Assembly: GCA_029168955.1 (NCBI GenBank)
Contig: JAPDOI010000187.1
Location: 186,001 to 250,000 of the forward strand
DNA: 64,000 bases
Reading direction: 5' to 3'
From: Aplectana chamaeleonis
Lineage: Eukaryota; Nematoda; Chromadorea; Rhabditida; Cosmocercidae
Shown here piece by piece: positions 54,226 through 64,000 of the stretch. The notes beneath the pieces were generated by a model. That model was given only the letters and a program-made list of their open reading frames with translations. It did no database searches and had not been told where the DNA came from. Made by a program: the position numbers and the translations under genes. Numbering within the stretch: the stretch's first letter is position 1; the number at the start of each line of letters is the position of its first letter.

Positions 54226-54768
54226 TCACATGCATCCTCCCACGAGACAAGCAGCAAATATCCCACTCAGCTTTAGCCAACCAAATTTAAAGTATATAAA
54301 CTGGGTCAGGAGATTTGCTGGAAATTCATGAAGTTCGAGAGGGAGCAGAAAGAAGAGGAAGTGACGAAATAGGGTCAAGCTGCACTGATGTTGAACGGAC
54401 TTATTCCAAACGTTGGCAAGATACTCACCGGAATGAGGTAGTGCCTTCAGGGTGTCTTCAATAATACTCAGTGCATAAGAATCCTCTAGTTTAGAGGTAA
54501 ATTTACTGCTGCCGACCGCGTGCGTTTGCGTGCATGTGCTGCATCTGCTCCTCCACACTTTCTCGCAGTCTCTCACCTTGCTCAGCTTTCTTCGCTCGGA
54601 ACAAACTGATTTTGCCGTCGAAATAGAGGGTAGGTATGTTTGAGAATCAATACCACTACCATGTGGGGTAAGTATACAAAGACAAGGCCCAATCAGCTCC
54701 TTGAAAGCCCCTGGGTCGGACCTTTTGAGCAAGCGTTGTCGATCAAGTTTAGCCCATCCACACGGCAA
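54226..54768 (-). CDS. Hypothetical open frame, 180 codons, probably spurious
   Basis: Begins MPCGWAKLDRQRLLKRSDPG and ends in a hydrophobic stretch (LFRHFLFFLLPLELHEF, then FAACLVGGCM). I recognise no family. Part of it (54510-54600) overlaps sequence repeated next to the hAT element, which argues against a host gene. It could contain a genuine exon but there is no positive evidence. Confidence 0.15.
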   Translation of the reverse strand: MPCGWAKLDRQRLLKRSDPGAFKELIGPCLCILTPHGSGIDSQTYLPSISTAKSVCSERRKLSKVRDCEKVWRSRCSTCTQTHAVGSSKFTSKLEDSYALSIIEDTLKALPHSGEYLANVWNKSVQHQCSLTLFRHFLFFLLPLELHEFPANLLTQFIYFKFGWLKLSGIFAACLVGGCM

Positions 54769-55500
54769 ACCTAAAATGGAAACTAATAATTTCTCGGTTT
54801 TTATAGGTATTTTCTGGGATTTTGTATGTTGTATAACATACTAGACCTTTTTCATTCGACGAAGAACTCGAGATGGAAGTAAATAGTGGATACCGTTCTC
54901 AATCGGGACAGACAAACATCTTTTAGAATTATGTCATATCTATTTTATCGATTATTTGTGAAACAACGGCAGAAGACGCATTATCCACGATATGAAGGTG
55001 TCGGTCTTTCTCCTGTTTCCAAATTTTGTCTGAGACAGAGAACTGCTTCAAATTGTGAACTGCCCTGAAACTTATTGAAACGCCCAACTAATTTGCTCGA
55101 AGTACACAGCTACATAACTCAACTTGAACTGCGATGGAATTGCCTACTGATGCAATTAAAAGACCAACGTGGTGAAAAACCTCTCGCCCTTCACTATGTT
55201 TTTCGTTGCAGTTGCTCAATAGGCGGTTTACATTACACACTATGTAGCTCGGAAGAAGAATATGTAGAGCGGCTGAAGTGTTCCTGAGCTAGATGTTTTA
55301 GCCAAATTTCACTTCAAATAAATACTACGTTCTCGAAATCACATGAGCCAGGCTCGTTTGCGCCCCGCTTTTCCCAGAAAGGTGACCGCAGCTATTGAAA
55401 CGAAGCTTCAGTAGAAGCGTTCAATTCCGTTAAAGAAACAAAAAGAGAAGCTAGAATCGATTTCACAAACATTTACACCCTGTCGTCTGTGGCTCCTCTA
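54769..55500. other. No recognisable gene
   Basis: Two short frames (54886-55068, 55075-55287) without motifs. No repeat assigned. Confidence 0.4.
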
Positions 55501-57050
55501 ACAAGGGAACCACAATAAGTCATAGTGACCATTCCAAATGAAATGTACTTTTCTAGAACTATTTCGGACGAAAAGTCCGAATATGCCCATCGCAGCTGCC
55601 TAGGCCCACTCCGAAAAAAGTTATAGGCATTTTTTCTCTGATAGTCGTACCTACTGTACCCTCCAAAAAGCGCATTATTTTTACGAAAATCCGGAAACGG
55701 ACCTCATAATCGTGTTCAGCGCCCAAAACTACCCCCACTAAGCCAAGCTTGGGTAAAGGAACATTTTCCAAACTTTACGCAGGCTAACGGCGTATTGGAC
55801 TCGTACGGATTTTCGGTTGGGCGTTTGTTTATACCAATTATAGGGCTCTCGAAGCGTTTTAGAAAAATATTCCAGATTTGACTAAAAATTCGCTTTGGAA
55901 GGTTATTTGGGGTGCTGATCAAGAATCTGAGGTTCATTTATCGATTTTCCGAAGTTTTCGACTGTATTCGTTCACAGATTTCCATCGGGGGAGAATTTGA
56001 TAGCAAATCGCGACTTTTGACGATTTCCGGAGTGCTACTGTAAATTAGGCTCATAACTATTTCTTTTAGGTTATTTGGAGTGCTGAACACGAATCTGATG
56101 TCGGTTTATCGATTTTTGACAGCTTACGGTAGATTACGGTGGGTATACGGTAGTTTGGTCAAATTCTCACATTTATTTCAAAGTTTCTATGTGGGGGTTA
56201 ATTGGGATGCTGAATACGAACTCGATGTTCATTTGTCGATTATCGGAATATTAAAGGCAGCGTTCACGATGATCATCCTCGTTGACTTTCCACAGCGAAA
56301 TGATAGGCGAGAAGGATCCTAGGCTCCCAGTGTCGAAAGAACGGTAGAAAACGAGCCAGGAGCGGCAAAATAACGGCTGCAAACAAGCGTTTTGGTGCCC
56401 CAGACACGCCCCGTGCCCCAGATCCGCCCCTTGAAAGGAACAAATGAAGACTCAGATTATAGGAATGATCAAGTGAAGGAAGTGCTGATAAGTGAGCTGT
56501 TTGCTTCATTGCACTGATAGGTATCATCGTTCTAGCGGTCAATTCCTCCACGCTCAAAAATCAACGTAAACAAGTAAGAGCCTATTTTGGCTCGAAAAAC
56601 GCGGCTTTTGTGTCCATTTTAAGCATGCCTTGCTATATGGGGCATCAGACCTTCCGTAAACCGTGGAGATATCGGAAGTAAAATTTATCGTGAACACTGC
56701 CTTTAAGGTAGGATTCGCCTCCTGAATGGTATGTTACCTACAACAACCTATAGTACATATACCTTAAAATTTGGGCAGGCAAACCCCATATTCGTGTTCA
56801 GCACCCCAGATTACTCCTACATACATATTTTTTTTAGGAAAATCAGCATGAAAATTTGAAAACTTCCTAAAAATTCTATGGAGGGTAGGTACCCTCACCT
56901 TGTCGCGAAGCTTTAAAAAACGCTCATAACTTTTTTCAGAGTGGGTCTAGGCAGCTGCGATGGGCATATTCGAATTTTTCGTCCGAAAGTGGTTCTAGAA
57001 AAGTACACTACATTTGGAATGGTCACTATGACTTATTTTGGTTCCCTTGT
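55501..57050. mobile_element. Inverted-repeat element, family K, complete copy
   Basis: Ends ACAAGGGAACCACAATAAGT and ACTTATTTTGGTTCCCTTGT form inverted repeats extending about 140 bp (CATAGTGACCATTCCAAAT, TTCTAGAACTATTTCGGACG, GCCCATCGCAGCTGCCTAG all mirrored at 56925-57050). Total 1550 bp, about 1.1 kb without the nested A7. The interior carries CCTCATAATCGTGTTCAGC and GATTACGGTGGGTATACGGTAG, repeated at 27 kb. No transposase and no clear target duplication. Confidence 0.82.
56251..56706. mobile_element. TTAA element, family A-related (copy A7), nested in K
   Basis: 456 bp. Ends TTAAAGGCAGCGTTCACGAT and TTTATCGTGAACACTGCCTTTAA. Interior GAAAGAACGGTAGAAAACGAGCCAGG is family A-like; the rest differs. 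TTAA on both sides. It interrupts the family K element. Confidence 0.83.
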
Positions 57051-57957
57051 CGGGCAGAGAAAGTGGGAAATCCTGCGTATGAGGTCTCCTCAGCACCTAC
57101 TCGCACAATTCTGAGTTCTTCGCCCACATCAGAAGCGTCCGTCGCCCAATGTGAAAGCGTTATCCAGTAGCGATTGCGCTTTTGGTTAGCACCTGCTTAG
57201 CGTCTGCGCTTGGCAGTAGCTACTACCTGATCCTTGCACGCTATCCGTTCGCTCCCTCGACTTGAGGTCTCTACTCCTTTTTTGCGATATACGACCCTAA
57301 ATCGATGGCGGTGGCTAAGGCCCCATCAGGGCTGGTCGATCGACTGAGACTGATCGACACCCAGTCGATATGAACCGAGACAGTGACAGACGGGCGCGGA
57401 AATTCTACCCGATTAGACCGTCGGCTTACGTCCGCAATCCACCCAGTCGATACTGGCGTTCCACGTGCGCACACGGACAGGCAGGGCAAATGCAGCGGCA
57501 ATCCGTTTTTCCGCCCTGTATCGAGCCGCTCGACGAATTCCGTTCTTTGATTTCAAATCATGAAACGATGAACCTCAATGTGTCGATTTTGGTCGTGCGA
57601 GCCACTGCCTATTTAGGGCGAGCTGATGATTAAGACCTTGCCGGAGAACAATGGCCGATGAACCCGTATTGAGGTCGCGGGAATAAATTCCTGCGCTTCT
57701 ACTGTTCGTAGATTTTGTTTGTAGAATTTGGAGTGCTCTATCGAAGTTTGATACAGCGTTCAGAAACACAACTCTTCCTCTATCTAACGCTTCTTGTGCC
57801 TTACCGTTAAACTCGACTACTTCTGCATTTTACCTTTAGGATTGATGAGGGGTCCAAGTAGTGAATTTATTAATATGTCTATATCCTCTTCCAGAGCATC
57901 AATTTGATTTGAATTGGCGAACCCTCCTAGGACTAGATAATGGCATCGAAATATATG
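57051..57957. other. No recognisable gene
   Basis: A CAGGGCTGGTCGATCGACTG word at 57328 resembles a hAT end, but no partner was found. Frames of 76-87 codons around 57270-57630 have no motif. Confidence 0.4.
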
Positions 57958-58119
57958 GTTAGGTCCGCGGCTTGTTTCCTCAGGAAAAGATTTAAATCTC
58001 ACCAGCGGCTGGCTAGAAATTATTTTCCAGCCGCCGGTGAGATTTGAAACGCCGCCCCCGTCGGGGTTAAGATTCAAATGTTTTTTTTCTAGAGAAAACA
58101 AGCCACGGACGGGCCTAAC
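57958..58119. mobile_element. MITE of family O (O2)
   Basis: Ends GTTAGGTCCGCGGCTTGTTT and AACAAGCCACGGACGGGCCTAAC. The centre has AAATCTCACCAGCGGCTGG against CCAGCCGCCGGTGAGATTT, a strong hairpin. About 162 bp. The end sequence matches O1. Confidence 0.75.
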
Positions 58120-58630
58120 TATAGTTCGGAAAACCTTAGGTAGGGTGGAATTTACCTTTTTGCAAACTTTGCAACTTTTGAAGTTTTGCTTCTGTGCGGA
58201 AACTTTGGGTATCAAACTTCATAGGTAGGTACTGTCATAAGTTCTCTATCCAAGGATACGCATTTTTTCGTAAATTATCGGCATTTTTAAAGAAGAAATA
58301 GATCAAAAATTGAGTTCTGAAAAAAATGACCGGGAAATCGCAGAAGATTTATAGTTGAACACTGAACGTCGAATAATACTCAACGGTGACGTTTGGTGCA
58401 CAGAAGAAAAACTGCAAATGTCGCATCTTTAGAAAAATGCAAATTTCACATTATGCAAGAATTTCCGCAAACCTGTTTTGATGTTGACATGTAGTCCTGT
58501 AGGGGTCAAATGATTCATCAACTCAAATGGAATTTATGCTTCAAAATAGAAAGAAGAAGTGATGTTTTGATAGAATCACAACTTGGATCCCACATTTAGT
58601 TTAAATGTAGTATGCGGAAGTGACTAAGTT
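58120..58630. other. No recognisable feature
   Basis: AT-rich sequence, no gene or repeat seen. Confidence 0.4.
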
Positions 58631-59102
58631 TTAAAGGCAGTGTTCACGATAAAAATCGTTGTTCTGTTTCCGAAAAATCATCAAGACGGTCGGTCCCAAG
58701 CTGATACCAACGATGTCTCCGGAATCGTTCAAGACCTTCCAGAAACGGAGTTATGGCCCTCCAAAATTGAACATATGAAGCATGGTGGACGGCTTGTCCG
58801 ATGTTTATTTGCGAGCTGCCCAGAGTATACAGAGAAGTTGAGAATGAAGGTAAGATCAGGGCTATTGATCGGAAACCGTCGCTCATTTCACGACCACGAG
58901 TTTTCATTTGTTCAGGTCGGAGGGCGGGCATTGCGCTATGGGGGTTTGCCTTGCGCGCAAAGTGACAATTTCGGGCTCTTTTGGGGCTCTTTCTGACTCT
59001 TTTTCGAGCGTTTTTTTTCGACTTTAACGTTACAGTGTGCCTCTGCATTACCCGTTCCTAGTGGACACTGAACACATTTTTTATCGTAAACCCTGCCTTT
59101 AA
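58631..59102 (+). mobile_element. TTAA element, family A (copy A8)
   Basis: 472 bp. Ends TTAAAGGCAGTGTTCACGAT and TTATCGTAAACCCTGCCTTTAA. The interior is in A1 orientation: CATGGTGGACGGCTTGTCCG near 58785 and a forward frame reading FVQVGGRALRYGGLPCAQS. Confidence 0.88.
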
Positions 59103-60214
59103 GGTAAGCCACAGGAGAGCTTAGATAGAGAAAGATCGTGCTTCCGAACGCTATATTGCACTTCGATGGAGCGCTCACAAAGTAACGAAGAACATTTAGG
59201 GCAACAAAAACACGGCAACCTATTCCTCCGCTCTATCAGTTCTTACTGGGAACGTTTGACATTCTTCACCCAGCTGCTACCCTTATTCGCGCAGGTGCAA
59301 ACCACTAGCTTGCCCACAATAGACAGTACATACCTCCCTCAAAAAATCCCGTTCTTCATGCGATGGTTTAAGGCGGAAAACGCTCTCGAAAAAAGCTAAG
59401 AACTCGAATTTGAGCGAGTATAGGGCATCGAATCACCGTCCTCATGAAAACAATGCGGTCCGAAGAACGGTAGATTACAACAACAGATCCCTTAAACGTC
59501 CGGATGACGTGACAAAAGATTCCAGAGAAAACTAGGTAAAGAGGTTGTGTCTTTATGGCATATCAAGCTGATTTCCATATCAAGTGTGACTCCATTACGT
59601 TGGTTCACGGCGTTTCTCAGTAGTACCAAAAAACACGCGTTCCTGACTGACGCATTTGGCATGCCCCATTTTAAACTATCATGCCTTCAACTCGAGTACC
59701 TCGTCAAGTTGTTAGGCTCCCGGCAGTAACTCTAGGTCAAACTCCAATACCGACACCAACTATTCAGCGTTATCTAGAGTTTACGTAATTAATTTAGTGT
59801 GGTGAATGGACGAGGCTGCGACGGTAGATCGCCGCACGCGATCGAAACCCCGTTGGCCGATGATGCCACCAACACAGCACGACCAGCTGCCTCGTCAATG
59901 CGTCAGACCAAATATAATACGTAAACCATATAAGAAGAGTGATTTTTGTTGTATGGTCTAAGCTACTCAATTAGGAAGTAGCGAGGCTGCTTGACGGGAA
60001 AAATAGCCCGCAGGAAGACATACAAAGGGATGATAGCTGATTTCGCGTCATTCAGCTGATCTCGGCTTCCCAATTGACTGAAACAGACAACACATCCTAT
60101 GAGAATTTGAAACACATTGTGATCGAATTAAACACCTCAAGTGTTGAAGCACATGCTCTCATTCGAAGGACAATACAGCCACGTGCTTATGGAGAATCTC
60201 CTGGCCGTATTGTT
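59103..60214. other. No recognisable gene
   Basis: Frames of 60-77 codons at 59166-59399 and 59547-59729 are unsupported. No repeat identified. Confidence 0.4.
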
Positions 60215-60760
60215 TTAAAGGCAGTGGTCACGATGAAAAACGTTATCGAAAAGACTACAAAAATCAGCTCAGATCAAAAACAGCTCAAAAACTGTGAAGG
60301 TAGCGCGGTGAAAAACGAGCTAGAATTAGAGTTATTAAGACCCTAAACTTCCAGTTCGTGCACACGTGCACAGAAAGATCACAGTCTTATGCCAAGCAGT
60401 CGAAAATCATCGACACTCAGAGGAAGAAATAAATGCAAATTTACCTAATAAAACAGTTGAACAATGAAAGCAAGCACTTCAGTCAATGTTTTTGACTAGA
60501 TGTGTACATAAATCCGAAGGTTCATTGATTGAAATTCAATTTCAAGCCAGCTGATGTTCTTGATACTAGAGATCATCGATGCCGATGATGTGGGGTGGGC
60601 TCGTCCACCATCAAAAGACAAGGAAGTTCAGGCTTCAAATTTGGCCTAGAACAGCGTTTTTTTCGCGATTTTTTCTTATAGGTTCTACTACTCTATACCT
60701 AGAAAAGGGTTCAGAGAGGAAAAGAAGACGGTCATATTTGAGCGCGACCACTGCCTTTAA
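60215..60760 (+). mobile_element. TTAA element, family D (copy D4)
   Basis: 546 bp and the clearest copy of the family. Ends TTAAAGGCAGTGGTCACGAT and GAGCGCGACCACTGCCTTTAA. Landmarks: GTGCACACGTGCACAG near 60358, ATAAAACAGTTGAACAATG near 60448, GTGGGCTCGTCCACCATC near 60595. Abuts D5 in the same orientation through one TTAA. Confidence 0.9.
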
Positions 60761-61673
60761 GGCAGTGGTCCAGATGAAAAAAGTTGTGGAAAAAGCCTCA
60801 GAAATCAGCTTGATCCGCAAAGGGCTAAACGACCACGAAGGTTACGCGGTAAGAAATGGGCTACAGGCAGAGTTATTGAGATCCTGAGTTGCCAATTCGT
60901 GCATATGCACAGCTCCGCCCAAAGAGATGGCAGTCTTATATATGTGTGTAACGCCGAAATTCATCGACAATCGCATGCAGAAATAAACGCAAACTTAGCT
61001 ATTAAAAACAGTTGAACAACGTAACCGAGCACTACTCCATTCAATGTTTTAACTACATGAGGACATAGTTATGCAGGCCAGTCCGAAGGCAATTGGTCAT
61101 TGATTGAATTCCAATTTCAAGCCAGCTGATGTGCTTGATATTAGAGATCATTGATGCATCGATTCAGGCTCAAAATTTGACCCAAAACGGATTTCTTCGC
61201 AAGTTTTTCTTACAGGTCCTATTACTCGGGATCCAGAAAAGGGCTTAAAGACAGCATAAAACGATCCACAATGCCGCTATATGAGTTAGAAAATGGCTCC
61301 GCCCTGTATTTTCACGTCCCCTGTATTTAACCTTTTCCTGCAACTCAAAGTTGCTGGGTCATATTCACCGTCGGTACTGTTGGTAGGTTGCCTAACAAGT
61401 AAACCACGCACGTCATTGACGGCGAAGATGACCCAGCAACCCTGCTTTGGAGCAAAAGAACAAATACAGGTGGCGTGAAAATACAGGGCGGGGCTAACTT
61501 CTAACTCATGTAGCGGCGTTGTGAGTCATTTTTGACACTTCAAATTGCGTAGGCATTATGTTGTAAGCCATACGGTTCGATTCACGTAGTTATCTCAACC
61601 AAGTTTACGAGCGTGTATGCTGCCTTTAAAGGAAAAGAAGGCACGCGCATTTTATCGCGACCATTGCCTTTAG
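60757..61673 (+). mobile_element. TTAA element, family D (copy D5), interrupted by E2
   Basis: Begins TTAAGGCAGTGGTCCAGATG and follows D4 (AACAGTTGAACAACG near 61008, CAAGCCAGCTGATGTGCTTG near 61120) to CCAGAAAAGGGC at 61244. After E2 it resumes with GGAAAAGAAGGCACGCGCA and ends in TTATCGCGACCATTGCCTTTA. Without E2 it is about 530 bp, the normal family length. Confidence 0.85.
61245..61629 (+). mobile_element. TTAA element, family E (copy E2), nested in D5
   Basis: 385 bp. Ends TTAAAGACAGCATAAAACG and ACGAGCGTGTATGCTGCCTTTAA. TTAA lies at both junctions, and in D3 the same family D position (near 42607) carries a single TTTAAAG, so the TTAA duplication can be read directly. The interior has CGCCCTGTATTTTCACG mirrored by CGTGAAAATACAGGGCGGGG. 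Confidence 0.87.
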
Positions 61674-61844
61674 GCGCTGCGGAACAACCGTCAGTGTCTG
61701 TCAAGTAGGAAGCCGCGCTCAAATATCGGGCGAGAAATCATTCGATCAATAGCCATCCTCCCTTCGTTTTCCCGCGCGCAGTTTTTTCCGCCAAGAAGCA
61801 TCGCGGGGGGATTATTCCCCTTGTCTAGCGATTTATGCACTGTC
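61674..61844. other. No recognisable feature
   Basis: GC-rich in places (CATCGCGGGGGG). No gene seen. Confidence 0.4.
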
Positions 61845-62035
61845 TTTCTCGGAGCCAAATTCAGGTACGCGATTGCGGACTACGGCTGTTGTATCACTTC
61901 ACACGATGATAATCGTGCTGGGAGAAAAGTGAGTTGTTCTAGGACCAAATGGTCCCAGCACGACTATCATCCCATTGCGTGATGCAAAAGCCGTTGTCCG
62001 CAAATGCGGACCGGTATTTGGCTCTGAGAGGGAAA
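61845..62035. mobile_element. Family I palindromic element (I2)
   Basis: TTTCTCGGAGCCAAATTCAGG with GCGGACTACGGCTGTTG is mirrored by AAAAGCCGTTGTCCGCAAATGCGG, then CGGTATTTGGCTCTGAGAG. The centre has GACCAAATGGTCCCAGCACGA. 191 bp. Same ends as I1 and I3. Confidence 0.75.
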
Positions 62036-62098
62036 GTGAATTTTACAATTCTATTACGCATTCAGTTGATGATAACGAGCAAAGAAAAAACAACTACT

Positions 62099-62590
62099 TT
62101 AAAGGCAGTGTTCACGATAAGAATCGTTTAATTGCTTTTCCACCTGTCTTGATGACGGTCCCATACTGATTCCAATGATGTTTTTGGAATCGTACAAGAC
62201 CTTCTAGGGACGGAGTTATGGTCTCTCGAAAATTGAGCTAGGGAAGCATGGTGGGCGAGTTGTCCGAGGCTTGTAACTTCCGTATTTTGCAGCCGATGCA
62301 TGCGGGCTGACCTGAGTAAAGAGAGAAGTTGAGAATGAAGGGAGGAACGGGGCTATTGATCGGAAACCATCGCTCATCTCACAATCTCGAGCATTCATTT
62401 GTTCACGTCGGTGGGCGTGGAAAGTGCATCTGGGTGTCACGAGCTGACGGGCGTCCAAATTTGGGGCCGTAGGGGACCGTTCCGAGCTCATTTTTCATAA
62501 ATTTTTCAACGTTAGGGTTGCACTAGGCCCCGCAGCTGCCGATCTCCACCAAAAAATCAGACATGGTTTCTATCGTGGACACTGCCTTCA
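62099..62590 (+). mobile_element. TTAA element, family A (copy A9)
   Basis: 492 bp. Ends TTAAAGGCAGTGTTCACGAT and TCTATCGTGGACACTGCCTTCA. Orientation as A1 and A8, with CATGGTGGGCGAGTTGTCCG near 62248 and GGTGGGCGTGG near 62410. The last 170 bp differ from A1, which suggests a replaced segment. Confidence 0.87.
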
Positions 62591-62815
62591 AATGGTGAGA
62601 CCACCAGATTGAGCCATTCTTGGGTAACGCCTAGGGTTGAACTATGGATGTTTCATCTTGAAACACTATTTCTTGCCGATGCGAATGCATTGCGTCTATC
62701 GCTGCCTCCTGTCTGCTAGTTTTCTATGAATTTTTTATTATTTCCAGTCCGTAAGACACCATAAAACATCGGATGTCAACAACAGATTGCAATGGATTCG
62801 TAGGGAGCTACTGAA
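62591..62815. other. No recognisable feature
   Basis: No gene or repeat seen. Confidence 0.4.
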
Positions 62816-63074
62816 CTTCTCTGGGCCGAATTCCGGTCCGCAATAGCGTCTCGACACGCTTTGCGGCCGCGCGCTTTCGAGTCGGAAGAGTTTCCAGCGC
62901 CGCAGCCGCCGATCTGTTGACTCTAGGTGGGTTTTGAAAACTAAAAACTGAAGAAAACTATATAAAAAAGCCACATCAAGTCGGCTTTAGCGCTGGAAAT
63001 TCGACTGACTCGAGCGCGTGCGGCCGCAAAGCGCGTCGAGACGCAATTGCGGACCGGACTTTGGCCCAGAGAAG
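62816..63074. mobile_element. Family I palindromic element (I3)
   Basis: CTTCTCTGGGCCGAATTCCGG, CCGCAATAGCGTCTCGACACG and TTTGCGGCCGCGCGCTTTCGAGTCGG are mirrored by CGACTCGAGCGCGTGCGGCCGC-AAAGCGCGTCGAGACGC, then GCAATTGCGGACCGGACTTTGGCCCAGAGAAG. 259 bp, with a core different from I2. Confidence 0.78.
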
Positions 63075-64000
63075 CACAGTACGATAAGCTAAGTTCAAAA
63101 AAGAGAGGTAACAGGTATCTCGCAAACCTAACTGTCCTATAAAGATTGCAAAGGAAAAAAAGGTGCATTTCAAACTCTAAAAAATTCGGACGATGGGGAA
63201 ACAACTTTTGCCAGATTATCCAAACTGGTAGCTACTAGAGCCGCAATATTGATAAGACACTGCACTGAAAGATGAAAAGACAAGCAAAAGATTAATATGG
63301 CACTTGTAATTGTGCCACTGAATAATACCTCGAGGATTGAAAAATGAGGACTTCAAGGATGGTCATCTATCACTATGTAACACATTTCAAATGGATACAG
63401 AGTAAAAAAAACGACGTTGAAATGTTTTCAGATTTTTTAGGACCCATTTTACCAAATGCTTGCTTCGGAAGCTTTCGCTATTTCCATTTACTGCAGCGCC
63501 CTTTGCAAAAGGTGACGATGAGGTAGGGTGTGTGCGGAAGCGAGAAGTTGCAATTCAGTTGTTGTCGGTAGCTAACAATGCACTTACACGTCGACAAGGA
63601 ACTCTGTCGAGACCGAAAAAGCATCCACGATTAAAAAGTTGGAGCCGCAGCTCAAAAACTCAATCTGATCTCTGCGTGCGCTACAAAAATGTTTCTGCTA
63701 TTGCTGTAAAAAGAAGAACAAAGCTTAGCTAATTGTGAAACTGATAATATTAAATCCACAATATCACTGCAAGCCCATTCAAAACATTGTGTAATACAAC
63801 AGTTTTTAAAAATCGCTAGCACTGCGCTTGTGCTTGAAATCCTTATACCCCGACCACTTTCAAAATTGACCCCTGCGGTAATATTCACGACGTTTAGCTA
63901 AACTGATAATGTACCTATGATTGAGAAGCATTGAAATTGCTACAAGACACTTCAAATTTAGCATTTGCCCCGGAACATCCTTGTGAAGCCTGGAAGATCC
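63075..64000. other. No recognisable gene
   Basis: Frames of up to 90 codons (63460-63732) are basic and serine-rich, without motifs. No repeat assigned. The window edge may cut a feature. Confidence 0.4.

Overview
This window looks like intergenic or heterochromatin-like DNA from a multicellular animal, most likely a nematode. That assignment is an inference. It rests on the many TTAA-flanked, palindrome-ended short elements resembling the TTAA palindromes of Caenorhabditis genomes, together with an RTE-like LINE, mariner/Tc1 relics and hAT-type elements. There is no bacterial-style gene packing, no rRNA or CRISPR, and no host protein-coding gene I can call with confidence. Almost everything recognisable is a transposable element or a simple or inverted repeat, and every transposon protein I can read is broken.

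Layout. 1.6-5.6 kb: an RTE-like non-LTR retrotransposon (2079-5221, 13-bp target duplication) with a decayed endonuclease-reverse transcriptase, inside an older element with inverted ends. 8.0-8.5 kb: the first TTAA element. 9.9-11.7 kb: a mariner copy with two of three catalytic aspartates changed to asparagine, inserted in another TTAA-type element. 12.5-20.5 kb: TTAA elements, a 1-kb foldback and smaller palindromes. 21.7-26.0 kb: a Penelope-like retroelement whose GIY-YIG nuclease remnant lies upstream of the reverse transcriptase, interrupted by two abutting short elements at a TTGA site. 27-34 kb: old repeats, a 118-bp tandem array, a 0.6-kb palindrome, a Harbinger-like MITE and a GC-rich minisatellite. 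34.9-37.9 kb: a TTAA element split by a 2.5-kb composite insert with a 42-bp minisatellite and a 0.7-kb palindrome. 40-42.7 kb: GC-rich repeats and palindromes. 43.3-48.0 kb: further TTAA elements, a tRNA-like sequence in one of them, and a Tc1 transposase fragment. 49.6-51.7 kb: a hAT-type element with perfect 8-bp target duplications, carrying a 0.9-kb palindrome. 55.5-63.1 kb: a 1.5-kb inverted-repeat element, nested TTAA elements and GC-rich palindromes.

The most interesting themes are: (1) a diverse TTAA element superfamily whose families share ends and a short internal motif, insert into each other and often abut through one shared TTAA; (2) the permuted Penelope-like element, whose reading frame becomes continuous across the site if the inserted pair is subtracted; (3) a tRNA-like insertion present in one copy of an element and absent from its sister copy; (4) several large near-perfect palindromes. 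Family names A to Q below are labels used only in this annotation. Boundaries were read by eye and may be off by a few bases.
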